Part shown: piece after piece, positions 7,919 to 15,367 of the stretch
Layout of the letters: the number at the start of each line of letters is the position of its first letter
Numbering within the stretch: position 1 is the first letter of the stretch
NCBI GenBank assembly: GCA_026193355.1
Contig: JAPHTL010000084.1
Coordinates: 1 to 26,471, forward strand
Direction of reading: 5' to 3'
DNA length: 26,471 nt
From: Rhodospirillales bacterium
GTDB taxonomy: Bacteria; Pseudomonadota; Alphaproteobacteria; Rhodospirillales; JAPHTL01
The notes under the pieces: model-generated
Seen by the model: the letters and a program-made list of their open reading frames with translations, nothing else
Databases searched by the model: none
What the model was told of the DNA's origin: nothing
Made by a program: the position numbers and the translations under genes

Positions 7919-8884
7919 ATGAACATCGCCATCACTATCATCCTGCCCGTCTTCGCCATGGTGGTCGCGGGATACTGGGCGGCGCGCCGTGGCCTCATCA
8001 CACAGGCGGGCGTCGGCGGCCTGACCGCCTTCATCTACTACGTCGCCATGCCCGCGCTTTTGTTCCGTTCAATGGCGCAGGGTATTCCGTGGGGGACGCT
8101 CAATCCTGGCATCCTCTACGCCTATTACGGCGGCTGTTTTCTGGTCTTTCTGGCGGCGTGGGCGGCGGGACGCCTGTTCCCGGCGGTGACAGACAGTGAA
8201 AGGCCGATCATGGCGATGGGGGCGATCTATTCAAACCTCGGCCTGATCGGCATCCCCCTGATCCTGATGGGTTTCGGCGAACAGGGACTGATCCCCCTGA
8301 TGATGGTGATCTCAATTCATGCCCTGATACTGGTACCCATCGTCACCATTCTTGTCGAACTGACGGCTTCGGAAGCGGGAGGGAATGAACGCAGTGGCCG
8401 CGCACGGTGGATCGACCCCATCCGTTCGTCTCTTCGGGCCACGGCGCGCAATCCCTTGATCATCGCCCTGATCGCCGGAGAGGTTGTCGCCCTGAGCGGG
8501 ATCACCCTGCCAAGACCCATCGACACGGTCACCGCGATGCTGCGCGACGCCGCCGCGCCGGCGGCCCTGTTCACATTGGGCGCAACCCTTGCAGGGTTTC
8601 ATCTTGGAAAAAGGATTGCCGAAGCCGCCGTCATCAGCGGATTGAAACTGGCCGCTCTGCCCGCCGTGGTGTGGGTTCTCGCGGACCGGGTCTTCGGCGT
8701 CCCGCCGGAACACGTCGCCATCATCACCATCGGGGCGGCCCTGCCCATCGGGATCAATGTCTTCCTGTTCGCAAAACAGTACGATACCTACGTCATCCGT
8801 ATGGGCACCGCGACCCTTCTCTCCACCCTGATTTCGGCCGTAACCCTGTCGGCATTGTTGACCGTTTTTATCGCGGGACAGTAA
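7919..8884 (+). CDS. AEC-family (auxin efflux carrier-like) permease
   Basis: A 321-residue polytopic inner-membrane protein with about ten hydrophobic segments. The early segment FIYYVAMPALLFRSMAQ (38-54) and the IYSNLGLIGIPL region near 103-114 are characteristic of the AEC fold, found in MdcF-type malonate and other organic-anion carriers. The second half repeats the pattern with ALFTLGATLAG. The substrate cannot be read from sequence. It starts 43 bp after phaC on the same strand, so cotranscription is possible though a functional link is not evident. The start has only a weak ribosome-binding site. It converges with the gamma-carbonic anhydrase gene, leaving 5 bp between stop codons. Confidence 0.88.
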   Translation: MNIAITIILPVFAMVVAGYWAARRGLITQAGVGGLTAFIYYVAMPALLFRSMAQGIPWGTLNPGILYAYYGGCFLVFLAAWAAGRLFPAVTDSERPIMAMGAIYSNLGLIGIPLILMGFGEQGLIPLMMVISIHALILVPIVTILVELTASEAGGNERSGRARWIDPIRSSLRATARNPLIIALIAGEVVALSGITLPRPIDTVTAMLRDAAAPAALFTLGATLAGFHLGKRIAEAAVISGLKLAALPAVVWVLADRVFGVPPEHVAIITIGAALPIGINVFLFAKQYDTYVIRMGTATLLSTLISAVTLSALLTVFIAGQ

Positions 8885-8889
8885 CGCCC

Positions 8890-9432
8890 CTACTCCGCGA
8901 TGTTACCCAGAATTTCCCGGTATTCCTGCCCTATGGCGCGATATCCTTCCACCGCCTTGGGGAAGCCGGCCAGTTCGGCATCGCTCAGATCACGAAGATA
9001 GCGGGCCGGCGACCCGGCCCATAACTGCCCGCTCCCGACCGTTTTTCCCGGCGTCACGAGCGCCCCGGCGGCGACCATGGACCGGCTTTCAACGACGACA
9101 CCGTCCATCACGGTCGCCCCCATGCCAATGAAGCAACCGTCCTCCAGCGTGCAGCCGTGAATTACCGCAGCGTGACCGATCAGGATGTCGGAACCGATGT
9201 AACAGCCATAGGCCCCCTTCGTGACGTGGACAATCGTCCCGTCCTGGATGTTGGTGTTGCGGCCGATGCGGATTTCATGGACGTCACCGCGCACGACACA
9301 GCCGAACCAGATACTGCTTCCAGATCCGATTATCGTATCGCCGACAACCACCGCCGTCGGCGCGATGAAAGCGTCGTCGGCGATCTGTGGGGTTTTACCC
9401 CCGAACGGCAGGATCAACGGCTTGTTGGTCAT
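8890..9432 (-). CDS. Gamma-class carbonic anhydrase-like hexapeptide-repeat protein
   Basis: A 180-residue left-handed beta-helix protein made of hexapeptide repeats (about 20-130). It keeps the three zinc-binding histidines of the gamma-carbonic anhydrase/YrdA/PaaY family: His69 (TIVHV), His87 (IGHAAV) and His92 (VIHGC). Family members are trimers with metal sites between subunits, and activity varies, so CO2 hydration is likely but not certain. The start at 9432 (MTNKPLILPFGG) is chosen because AAGGA precedes it by 8 bases and the family N-terminus begins there. A longer open frame runs back into the upstream hydrolase gene. It is the last gene of a three-gene minus-strand operon, 23 bp after the alpha/beta hydrolase. 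Confidence 0.93.
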   Translation of the reverse strand: MTNKPLILPFGGKTPQIADDAFIAPTAVVVGDTIIGSGSSIWFGCVVRGDVHEIRIGRNTNIQDGTIVHVTKGAYGCYIGSDILIGHAAVIHGCTLEDGCFIGMGATVMDGVVVESRSMVAAGALVTPGKTVGSGQLWAGSPARYLRDLSDAELAGFPKAVEGYRAIGQEYREILGNIAE

Positions 9433-9455
9433 CGAAAGCATCCTTTTTGGAGAAT

Positions 9456-10160
9456 TCAGCGTTGCAACCAGTAGCGCATCACGGCTGTCACGGCCTCGGG
9501 TTGTTCCATGGTCGAAAGGTGTCCGCAGTTCTCGACGGCGACCAGCACCCCGTCGGAAAGCTTGCCCGCCATGTCTTCGTGCAGGGCCATCGGCGTCAGC
9601 GCATCCTGACGACCGCAAAGGACCAGCGTCGGAATATTGATGGCCGAAAGGTCTTCAAGCCCTTCCGGGCGCGCCATGATCGCGGTTTGCTGACGAAGGA
9701 AGGCGTCTGGACCCACCCGCGCCGCCATGGCCACGACCTCGGCAGTAAGCTCGGCGTCGGATGTCCTGTCGGGATGGACGAGAACCGGCATCAACTGTGG
9801 CGTAACCTCCCCGAAGCGGCCCGTGCGCGCCATTTCCATGAAACCCTTTCGCCGTTCGCTCTGTTCCGGTTTGTCGGCATAGGGCGAGGTATCCAGAAGG
9901 GCCAGACGGCTTACCCGGCCCGGCGCCTGACGCATGATTTCCTGCGCCACGTATCCGCCCATGGACAGCCCGGCCAGGGCGAACCGGGCGGGCGCTGCGT
10001 CAAGCACGGCGGCCGCCATCGCCGGAAAGGAATCATGGCGCGTCAGATCGGCCACGGTGATTTCGGCAATGTCCGAAAGGTGCCCGGTCTGATGACGCCA
10101 CAACGCATCATCGCACAGAAGGCCAGGCAGCAGAATCAGGGGTGTCTTGTTCGTGCGCAT
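9456..10160 (-). CDS. Alpha/beta-fold hydrolase
   Basis: A 234-residue hydrolase with a complete triad: Ser66 in the nucleophile elbow AGLSMGGY, Asp186 in GRQDALTP, and His214 in NCGHLSTMEQP. The oxyanion region is probably the N-terminal LLPGLLCD. The fold matches small esterases and MenH/BioH-like enzymes, but the substrate is not predictable. No signal peptide is visible, so it is likely cytoplasmic. It lies 10 bp after the isochorismatase-like gene and 23 bp before the gamma-carbonic anhydrase gene, so the three are almost certainly one transcript. Confidence 0.9.
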   Translation of the reverse strand: MRTNKTPLILLPGLLCDDALWRHQTGHLSDIAEITVADLTRHDSFPAMAAAVLDAAPARFALAGLSMGGYVAQEIMRQAPGRVSRLALLDTSPYADKPEQSERRKGFMEMARTGRFGEVTPQLMPVLVHPDRTSDAELTAEVVAMAARVGPDAFLRQQTAIMARPEGLEDLSAINIPTLVLCGRQDALTPMALHEDMAGKLSDGVLVAVENCGHLSTMEQPEAVTAVMRYWLQR

Positions 10161-10170
10161 GGATTCTTTC

Positions 10171-10716
10171 CTACTTGATCAGGGCGCTCAGTTCCTTGAA
10201 TTCCGGCGTTCCGGCCTTGTTCAACCATTCGAAAATGGCCATTTCCGTCGACACGATCGACGCGCCGGCGGCACGCATTCTCTGGATCGCCAACCTGTGG
10301 TTCCGCGGCGTCCGTGAGGAAACCGCGTCCGCGACGACGAAAACAGCCGCATTCTCTTCCAGAAGCCCCATCACGGTTTGAAGGACGCAGACATGCGCCT
10401 CCGCCCCACAAACGACGGCCTGCCCGCGGCCCAGCGAACGGAAACGTTCAAGGTAGTCACGGTCCGAAACGCATGAGAAATGAACCTTTTCCAGAACCGC
10501 GCCTGTCGGCGCAAGCTCTGCGACGGCGGAAACGCTGTGTCCAAGCCCTTTCGGGTACTGTTCGGATACGAGCATCGGGATGTCCAGACGCGTTGCGGCG
10601 CGCATAAGGATCCGGGCATTCGACACCACCCGTTCGGCCTCGTATATGGCTGGCATCAGCCGTTCCTGCACATCGATTACCAGCAAGGCGCTTCGCGCGG
10701 CATCCATCAACATCAT
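10171..10716 (-). CDS. Isochorismatase-like cysteine hydrolase
   Basis: A 181-residue member of the isochorismatase-like hydrolase superfamily. The catalytic triad is visible: Asp15 in LLVIDVQERL, Lys77 in LEKVHFSC and Cys110 in GAEAHVCV. These belong to the cysteine-hydrolase (YcaC/nicotinamidase-like) branch rather than true isochorismatase. The compound hydrolysed is unknown. There are two adjacent ATG codons at 10716 and 10713; the first is given. A purine-rich AAGGG stretch precedes both. It is the first gene of the minus-strand operon and is divergent from the DEAD-box helicase across about 200 bp. Confidence 0.9.
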   Translation of the reverse strand: MMLMDAARSALLVIDVQERLMPAIYEAERVVSNARILMRAATRLDIPMLVSEQYPKGLGHSVSAVAELAPTGAVLEKVHFSCVSDRDYLERFRSLGRGQAVVCGAEAHVCVLQTVMGLLEENAAVFVVADAVSSRTPRNHRLAIQRMRAAGASIVSTEMAIFEWLNKAGTPEFKELSALIK

Positions 10717-10810
10717 AAAACACCCTTTCCCTTATCCCGTTGAGGCAAGGTTACCCGATGCAGAGACGGCGGATAAGTGCGATTTTCCGGCGCTTCAAAT
10801 CAGGCAAACA

Positions 10811-10838
10811 TTGACAGTCGGCCCCGAAAGCCTAATAT
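10811..10838 (+). promoter_or_regulatory. Near-consensus sigma-70 promoter for the helicase gene
   Basis: TTGACA (10811-10816) is a perfect -35 hexamer. After a 16-bp spacer comes TAATAT (10833-10838), a close -10. Transcription would start near 10845, giving a leader of about 73 nt before the ATG at 10918. This is the best-matching housekeeping promoter I see in the window. Confidence 0.7.
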
Positions 10839-10917
10839 CGCGCTTCGCGCAACCGGACAGGGTGCTGCTAACGCTTGGATGCGTTATCGACCCGATCACA
10901 CGGAAAAATCCTAAAAC

Positions 10918-12393
10918 ATGACATTTGAAGAACTAGGGCTGGGCGAGGAAATCCTCAAGGCCGTCGGCGACGCGGGTTATTCAAGTCCAACCCCGATCCA
11001 GGCGCAGGCGATACCGCAAGTCCTGATGGGCCGTGACATCCTCGGATGCGCCCAGACGGGAACGGGAAAGACCGCTTCCTTCACCCTGCCGATGATCGAG
11101 ATTCTCGGGCAGGGTCGCGCCAAGGCGCGGATGCCGCGATCGCTGATCCTTGAACCGACGCGCGAACTGGCCGCGCAGGTCGCCGAAAACTTCAACACCT
11201 ATGGAAAGTACCACCGGCTCAAGAAGGCCTTGCTGATTGGCGGCGAGTCGATGAACGAGCAAACCTCGGTTCTCAACCGGGGCGTGGACGTTCTGATCGC
11301 CACGCCTGGGCGTCTGATCGACCTGTTCGACCGTGGCGGCCTTCTGCTGACCGACGTCAAGATTCTGGTCATCGACGAGGCCGACAGGATGCTGGACATG
11401 GGCTTCATCCCGGACGTCGAGCGCATCGTGTCCATGCTGCCGAAGATCCGCCAGACCCTGTTCTTCTCGGCGACGATGCCACCCGAAATTCGCCGTCTGG
11501 CCGACGCCTTCCTGATGAATCCGAAGACGATCACCGTGGCGCCGCCTTCAACCCCGGCAGCGACCGTGACCCAGGGGCTTTTGATGATCCCGCATTCCGG
11601 TCGCGGCGGGGTCAACGATCACAAGCTGAAGCGCGAGGCACTGCGCAAACTGATCGGTGAAGAAAAACCGAAGAACGCCCTGATTTTCTGCAATCGCAAG
11701 CGCGATGTCAGCACGGTCTTCCATTCACTCAAGCGGCATGGGTTCAACGCGGGCGAGTTGCACGGCGACATGAGCCAACCCGCACGTTCGGCCACCCTTG
11801 AGAAATTCAAGAACGACGAGATCTCGCTTCTGGTGTGCTCGGACGTCGCTGCGCGAGGCCTCGATATCTCGGACCTCAGCCACGTTTTCAATTACGACAT
11901 TCCGACCCACCCCGAAGACTACATCCATCGCATCGGCCGTACCGGGCGCGCAGGCAAAAGCGGCCGCGCCTTCACGCTGGCGATGAAGGAAGACGGCAAG
12001 TACATCGAGCGCATCAAGAAACTGATCGGACGGGATATCCCGCCGATGCCGATGCCCGGCGAGACCAATACCGCCCCCGCGTCCAATGAAGCGGCGAAGG
12101 AAGAGGCCCCGACGCCCGCAGAGAGCGGTGAAAAGCGGCAGGGTCGCGGAGGTCGGCGTGGCGGCAGGGATCGCGCACAGAAGAACGACGCGCCAGAAAA
12201 GAACGATCAAAAGCGTGCCGGGAAGCCGGAAGCGCCAAAAGCCGAAGCGTCCGGGAAAAAGGATCCCGCGCCGCGCAAGTCGGACAGCCGGCAATCACGC
12301 GGCAGGAAAACTGAAGACAAGGATTCGGCCGAGGTCGGCCTTGGCAAACATGTTCCCGCTTTTTTGCTGCGCGAAATACCGCCACAGAAGTAA
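10918..12393 (+). CDS. rhlE: DEAD-box ATP-dependent RNA helicase, RhlE-type
   Basis: A 491-residue RNA helicase that unwinds structured RNA, in ribosome assembly or RNA decay. The motifs occur in order: Q motif (FEELGL and PTPIQ, 3-27), AQTGTGKT (45-52), PTREL (80-84), TPGRL (129-133), DEAD (153-156), SAT (184-186), ARGLDI (312-317) and HRIGRTGR (337-344). Residues from about 380 form a basic, Lys/Arg/Glu/Ala-rich, low-complexity tail likely to bind RNA. It ends with HVPAFLLR (478-485), a terminal motif common in alphaproteobacterial relatives. The ribosome-binding site is weak, and an in-frame TAA six bases before the ATG rules out an earlier start. RhlE is the best subfamily guess. Confidence 0.95.
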   Translation: MTFEELGLGEEILKAVGDAGYSSPTPIQAQAIPQVLMGRDILGCAQTGTGKTASFTLPMIEILGQGRAKARMPRSLILEPTRELAAQVAENFNTYGKYHRLKKALLIGGESMNEQTSVLNRGVDVLIATPGRLIDLFDRGGLLLTDVKILVIDEADRMLDMGFIPDVERIVSMLPKIRQTLFFSATMPPEIRRLADAFLMNPKTITVAPPSTPAATVTQGLLMIPHSGRGGVNDHKLKREALRKLIGEEKPKNALIFCNRKRDVSTVFHSLKRHGFNAGELHGDMSQPARSATLEKFKNDEISLLVCSDVAARGLDISDLSHVFNYDIPTHPEDYIHRIGRTGRAGKSGRAFTLAMKEDGKYIERIKKLIGRDIPPMPMPGETNTAPASNEAAKEEAPTPAESGEKRQGRGGRRGGRDRAQKNDAPEKNDQKRAGKPEAPKAEASGKKDPAPRKSDSRQSRGRKTEDKDSAEVGLGKHVPAFLLREIPPQK

Positions 12394-12435
12394 CCTCCCC
12401 TACTGGGTGAAGGACAGCACCGAGGAGGCAAGGCA

Positions 12436-12675
12436 ATGCAGACCATTTTCGTTCAGGTGAAGTGCGAACTCGGCCGCTGCTACGATGTTGCAGACGAGGC
12501 CGTCGATATTGACGAGGTGTCGGAGGTCCATTCCATCTCCGGTCAATATGACCTAATGCTTAAATGCTATCTGGAAGACGACATCGACGCAGGGCACTTC
12601 GTCACCGAACACCTGCAAACCATGAACGGCGTGAAGGACACATTCACGTTGATCGCCTTCAAGGCTTTCACCTGA
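12436..12675 (+). CDS. Stand-alone Lrp/AsnC effector-binding (RAM) domain protein
   Basis: A 79-residue protein consisting only of the Lrp/AsnC C-terminal ligand-binding domain (beta-alpha-beta-beta-alpha-beta). The strand FVQVKCELG, the SISGQYDLMLKCYLE core and the TFTLIAFKAF end match that domain. The N-terminal helix-turn-helix of full regulators (about 60-70 residues) is absent, and no open frame for one lies upstream. Such proteins may sense amino acids or act as partners of full-length Lrp/AsnC proteins; this is inference. Start choice is secure: GAGGAGG precedes the ATG by 7 bases, one of the strongest ribosome-binding sites in the window. It lies 42 bp after the helicase gene. Confidence 0.88.
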   Translation: MQTIFVQVKCELGRCYDVADEAVDIDEVSEVHSISGQYDLMLKCYLEDDIDAGHFVTEHLQTMNGVKDTFTLIAFKAFT

Positions 12676-12753
12676 ACACCACCCATCGTAACGGGATGGC
12701 TTCCTTCGGGGCGGCTTTCCCGATCAACAACCGAAATAATCAGGCGCATCGGC

Positions 12754-13689
12754 GTGCAATCCCTTTTCCTTCCCATCGGTCTTTGCGTAGCCATCATCGG
12801 GGCATGGATCGCGCCTGATACGGGAATCGCACTCAAGGATGCGGGGTTGATCCCCTGGGGCGTGGTCATCATCTTTCTGGTCAACGGCTATCAGATGGAG
12901 CTCGGCGAAACGCGCCTGCGCGGCAATCTGCTTCGCGCCGTCGCCGTTCTTCTGGTCATCGCGCTGTTGGGCGGACCTGCGCTGGGAATTCTGGTCGCGC
13001 GGGCGTTTGGTTTGTCGGAGGCCTTTACTCTCGGCCTGATCGTCATGTCGGCGATGCCGCCAACCCTATCGTCGGCCATTGTCATGACGCAACTGGCACG
13101 CGGAAACGCCGCATGGGCGCTTGTCCTCACCATCACGCTGAATATCGCAGGCGTGTTCCTCATCCCCTTCCTGTTGCCCCTTTTCCTGCAAGCCGGGGAA
13201 AGCGTGGCCCTCAGCCCGTGGCCGCTGCTCCATAAACTGGTCCTGCTTGTCCTTTTGCCGTTCATCGCGGGGCAGGTCATCCGACGCATCAGCATTGTCC
13301 GCCTGTCCGGCCCCATCCTGCGCTACATTCCGTCGACCTCGATCATCATGACCGTATGGATGAGCATGTCCGCCTCGAACGAGGCGTTGGCGGCGATGGA
13401 CATCTTCGACCTTATCCTTGTCGCCACGGCAGGGTTGACGGTTCACCTCGCCCTGTTCGGCGGTTGTCTGGGCGCAGCAAGGGCAATGAAATTTGATATG
13501 GGGGAAACCTGGGCCTTCACACTGACCGGATCGCAGAAGACGCTGCCGGTGGCGATCAGTGTTCTGGCGACCATGGGGGGAGCGGCAGGCGTCGCATTGA
13601 TCGCCTGCATCGTCTTTCATTTTCTTCAGCTGATGGTCGATTCGGCGATCATCGCCCGGTATATGCGGACACAAGCCAGAACCGGCTGA
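12754..13689 (+). CDS. SBF-like (bile acid:sodium symporter family) permease
   Basis: A 311-residue membrane protein with about nine or ten hydrophobic segments. The motifs MPPTLSSAIVMTQLARGN (101-118) and TGSQKTLPVAIS (258-269) mark the two discontinuous, substrate-facing helices of the SBF-like branch of the BASS family. The N-terminus lacks a cleavable signal. The start is a GTG at 12754 with a poor ribosome-binding site; no better ATG is near. Substrates of this branch are mostly undefined organic anions, so none is proposed. It follows the RAM-domain gene by 78 bp and converges on the thiSG gene. Confidence 0.88.
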   Translation: MQSLFLPIGLCVAIIGAWIAPDTGIALKDAGLIPWGVVIIFLVNGYQMELGETRLRGNLLRAVAVLLVIALLGGPALGILVARAFGLSEAFTLGLIVMSAMPPTLSSAIVMTQLARGNAAWALVLTITLNIAGVFLIPFLLPLFLQAGESVALSPWPLLHKLVLLVLLPFIAGQVIRRISIVRLSGPILRYIPSTSIIMTVWMSMSASNEALAAMDIFDLILVATAGLTVHLALFGGCLGAARAMKFDMGETWAFTLTGSQKTLPVAISVLATMGGAAGVALIACIVFHFLQLMVDSAIIARYMRTQARTG

Positions 13690-13722
13690 ACCCCGCCCGA
13701 AACACCAGGGGGTCTGGGGTTC
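13688..13722. terminator. Inverted repeat between convergent genes, possible bidirectional terminator
   Basis: GAACCCC (13688-13694) pairs with GGGGTTC (13716-13722) across 21 bases, with a small inner CCAG/CTGG hairpin. It overlaps the stop of the permease gene and ends five bases before the thiSG stop. There is no T run on either strand, so termination is suggested by position only. Confidence 0.35.
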
Positions 13723-13727
13723 CCGCC

Positions 13728-14726
13728 CTAGATAAGTCCCGCCAGAGGCGAGGACGGATCGGCGATCGCCTTCTTCGGCATGCGTCCGGCAAGATAGGAC
13801 AGACGCCCCGCCTCGATCGCCAGCCTCATGGCGCGGGCCATGCGGATGGGGTCTTTGGCATTGGCGATAGCCGTATTCATCAGAACGCCATCGCAACCGA
13901 TCTCCATCGCGATCGCCGCGTCCGACGCGGTTCCAACGCCAGCATCCACCAGCACGGGTACGGATACCGCCTCCTTGATCAGACGGATCGTGTAGGGGTT
14001 GATGATCCCCAGGCCGGAGCCGATCAGCGAGCCGAGCGGCATGATGGCCACGCATCCCATGTCTTCGAGAATCTTCGCCATGATCGGGTCGTCTGAACAA
14101 TAGACCATGACCTGAAAGCCGTCCTTGATCAGCGCCTCGGCGGCGGCAAGGGTCTCGGGCATGTTGGGATACAGGGTCTTCTGATCGCCCAAGACCTCCA
14201 GCTTGACGAGGTTCCAGCCGCCCGCCTCGCGCGCAAGACGCAGGGTGCGCACCGCATCATCCGCCGTGAAGCACCCGGCCGTATTGGGCAGGTAGGTGTA
14301 TTTCTTCGGGTCCACGTAATCGACCAGCATCGGCTGGTTGGGGTCGGTGATGTTGACCCGCCGAACGGCGACCGTGACGATTTCGGCCCCCGAGGCCTCG
14401 ATCGCCAGTTTCGTTTCCTCGAAATCCTTATATTTCCCCGTCCCGACCAACAAGCGGGAGGAATAGCGCTGCCCCGCCACCTCGAAAGTATCGGATGCAT
14501 CGGTGGACGAATCGGGAGCGCCGCCACCGATAAAATGGACGATTTCCAGCTGATCGCCGTCGCCCAGGGAGGTTTCCCCATAATGGGACTTCGGCACAAT
14601 CTCACGATTGCGTTCAACAGCCACCTTGGCGGGGTCGATCCCCAACTCGCCAAGAAGGCTTACGAGTGTCTGCGGGGGGGAAAAGGCGCGTTCCTCGCCA
14701 TTGATCGTCAACTGCATTTGTTTCAT
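13728..14726 (-). CDS. thiG: Bifunctional ThiS-ThiG fusion (sulfur carrier and thiazole synthase)
   Basis: One uninterrupted 332-residue frame joins two thiamine-biosynthesis proteins. Residues 1-69 are a ThiS ubiquitin-fold sulfur carrier ending in the classic VHFIGGG. Residues about 78-332 are thiazole synthase ThiG, a TIM barrel that joins 1-deoxyxylulose phosphate, an imine and ThiS-borne sulfur. Lys175 in NLVKLEVLG fits the Schiff-base lysine. PLGSLIGSGLG and VLVDAGVGT are the phosphate-binding loops. A linker (70-77, APDSSTDA) separates the parts. Fused ThiS-ThiG proteins are annotated in other bacteria, but the carrier glycine is not a free C-terminus here. No thiC, thiE, thiF or thiO is adjacent, and I see no TPP riboswitch. 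ATG codons occur at residues 1 and 4; the first is given. Confidence 0.95.
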   Translation of the reverse strand: MKQMQLTINGEERAFSPPQTLVSLLGELGIDPAKVAVERNREIVPKSHYGETSLGDGDQLEIVHFIGGGAPDSSTDASDTFEVAGQRYSSRLLVGTGKYKDFEETKLAIEASGAEIVTVAVRRVNITDPNQPMLVDYVDPKKYTYLPNTAGCFTADDAVRTLRLAREAGGWNLVKLEVLGDQKTLYPNMPETLAAAEALIKDGFQVMVYCSDDPIMAKILEDMGCVAIMPLGSLIGSGLGIINPYTIRLIKEAVSVPVLVDAGVGTASDAAIAMEIGCDGVLMNTAIANAKDPIRMARAMRLAIEAGRLSYLAGRMPKKAIADPSSPLAGLI

Positions 14727-14752
14727 TCACTCGTTTACGGTCAGGACGCCAC

Positions 14753-14781
14753 AATATGGAACGCCGACGCCGGGCATGCAA
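14753..14781 (-). promoter_or_regulatory. Possible promoter for thiSG
   Basis: On the minus strand, TTGCAT (14781-14776) and CATATT (14758-14753) are separated by 17 bp. Matches to consensus are 3/6 and 4/6. The leader would be only about 20 nt, too short for a TPP riboswitch. Confidence 0.3.
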
Positions 14782-14817
14782 CCGCGTATCACGCTTAGGC
14801 GATGAAGCGAATCACCC

Positions 14818-14848
14818 GGTTGCACGGGAATATGCCCGTGCTATAACC
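14818..14848 (+). promoter_or_regulatory. Promoter of aroQ-accBC with an inverted repeat in its spacer
   Basis: TTGCAC (14820-14825), 16 bp and TATAAC (14842-14847, 5/6 to the -10 consensus) form a likely promoter. A perfect seven-base inverted repeat, GCACGGG (14822-14828) and CCCGTGC (14835-14841), fills the spacer and overlaps the -35. Outer GGTT/AACC bases (14818-14821, 14845-14848) extend the symmetry with a three-base offset. A protein bound here would contact both hexamers. The leader to the aroQ ATG would be about 55 nt. Confidence 0.45.
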
Positions 14849-14908
14849 GACGGATGAAGGGTGCCGAATCCGGCCCCGTTCAAGGATTCAACGGAAAGGC
14901 GCTCGGCC

Positions 14909-15355
14909 ATGGCGGCCACCGTCCTCATCATCAACGGACCGAACCTCAACATGCTGGGCACGCGTGAGCCCGAGGTCTATGGCAGCCGGACCCTGAAGGA
15001 CATCGAGGCGATGTGCATCGCCAGGGGAAAAGCCCTTGGCCTGACCGTCGATTTCCGCCAGTCCAATGCGGAATCGGAAATCGTCCAATGGATTCAGGAT
15101 GCCCGCCAGTCCAGCGCAGGGATCATCATCAACCCGGCCGCCTATACGCATACGTCCGTGGCAATCCTCGATGCGCTGCTGGCTTGCGACTTGCCGAGCG
15201 TCGAAGTACACCTGTCCAACATTCACAAGCGTGAGGAGTTCAGGCACCATTCCTATGTCTCCAAGGCGGCGAACGGAATCATCGCCGGATTCGGGGCAAA
15301 GGGATACGAACTGGCCATTGAGGCCATCGCCGATCTTCTGCCAACCGCGAAATAA
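14909..15355 (+). CDS. aroQ: Type II 3-dehydroquinate dehydratase
   Basis: AroQ dehydrates 3-dehydroquinate to 3-dehydroshikimate, step three of the shikimate pathway. The 148-residue protein is of normal length and has the type II active-site set: NGPNLNMLGTREPEVYG (10-25 region) with Arg19 and catalytic Tyr24, Asn75 and His81 in INPAAYTHTS, Glu99 and His101 in EVHLSN, and Arg108 and Arg112. The ATG at 14909 follows AAAGG by 9 bases and gives the family N-terminus; an upstream ATG at 14861 would add 16 unrelated residues. It lies 12 bp before accB in the aroQ-accB-accC order widespread in proteobacteria. Confidence 0.97.
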   Translation: MAATVLIINGPNLNMLGTREPEVYGSRTLKDIEAMCIARGKALGLTVDFRQSNAESEIVQWIQDARQSSAGIIINPAAYTHTSVAILDALLACDLPSVEVHLSNIHKREEFRHHSYVSKAANGIIAGFGAKGYELAIEAIADLLPTAK

Positions 15356-15367
15356 CGAAAGGCCCGA

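Noticed and set aside
9433..9618. N-terminal extension of the gamma-carbonic anhydrase
   Set aside because: It overlaps the upstream hydrolase gene and lacks the family pattern; AAGGA supports 9432.
14727..14908. TPP riboswitch for the thiamine gene
   Set aside because: Neither strand shows the CUGAGA or CCUGA elements, and the likely leader is only about 20 nt.
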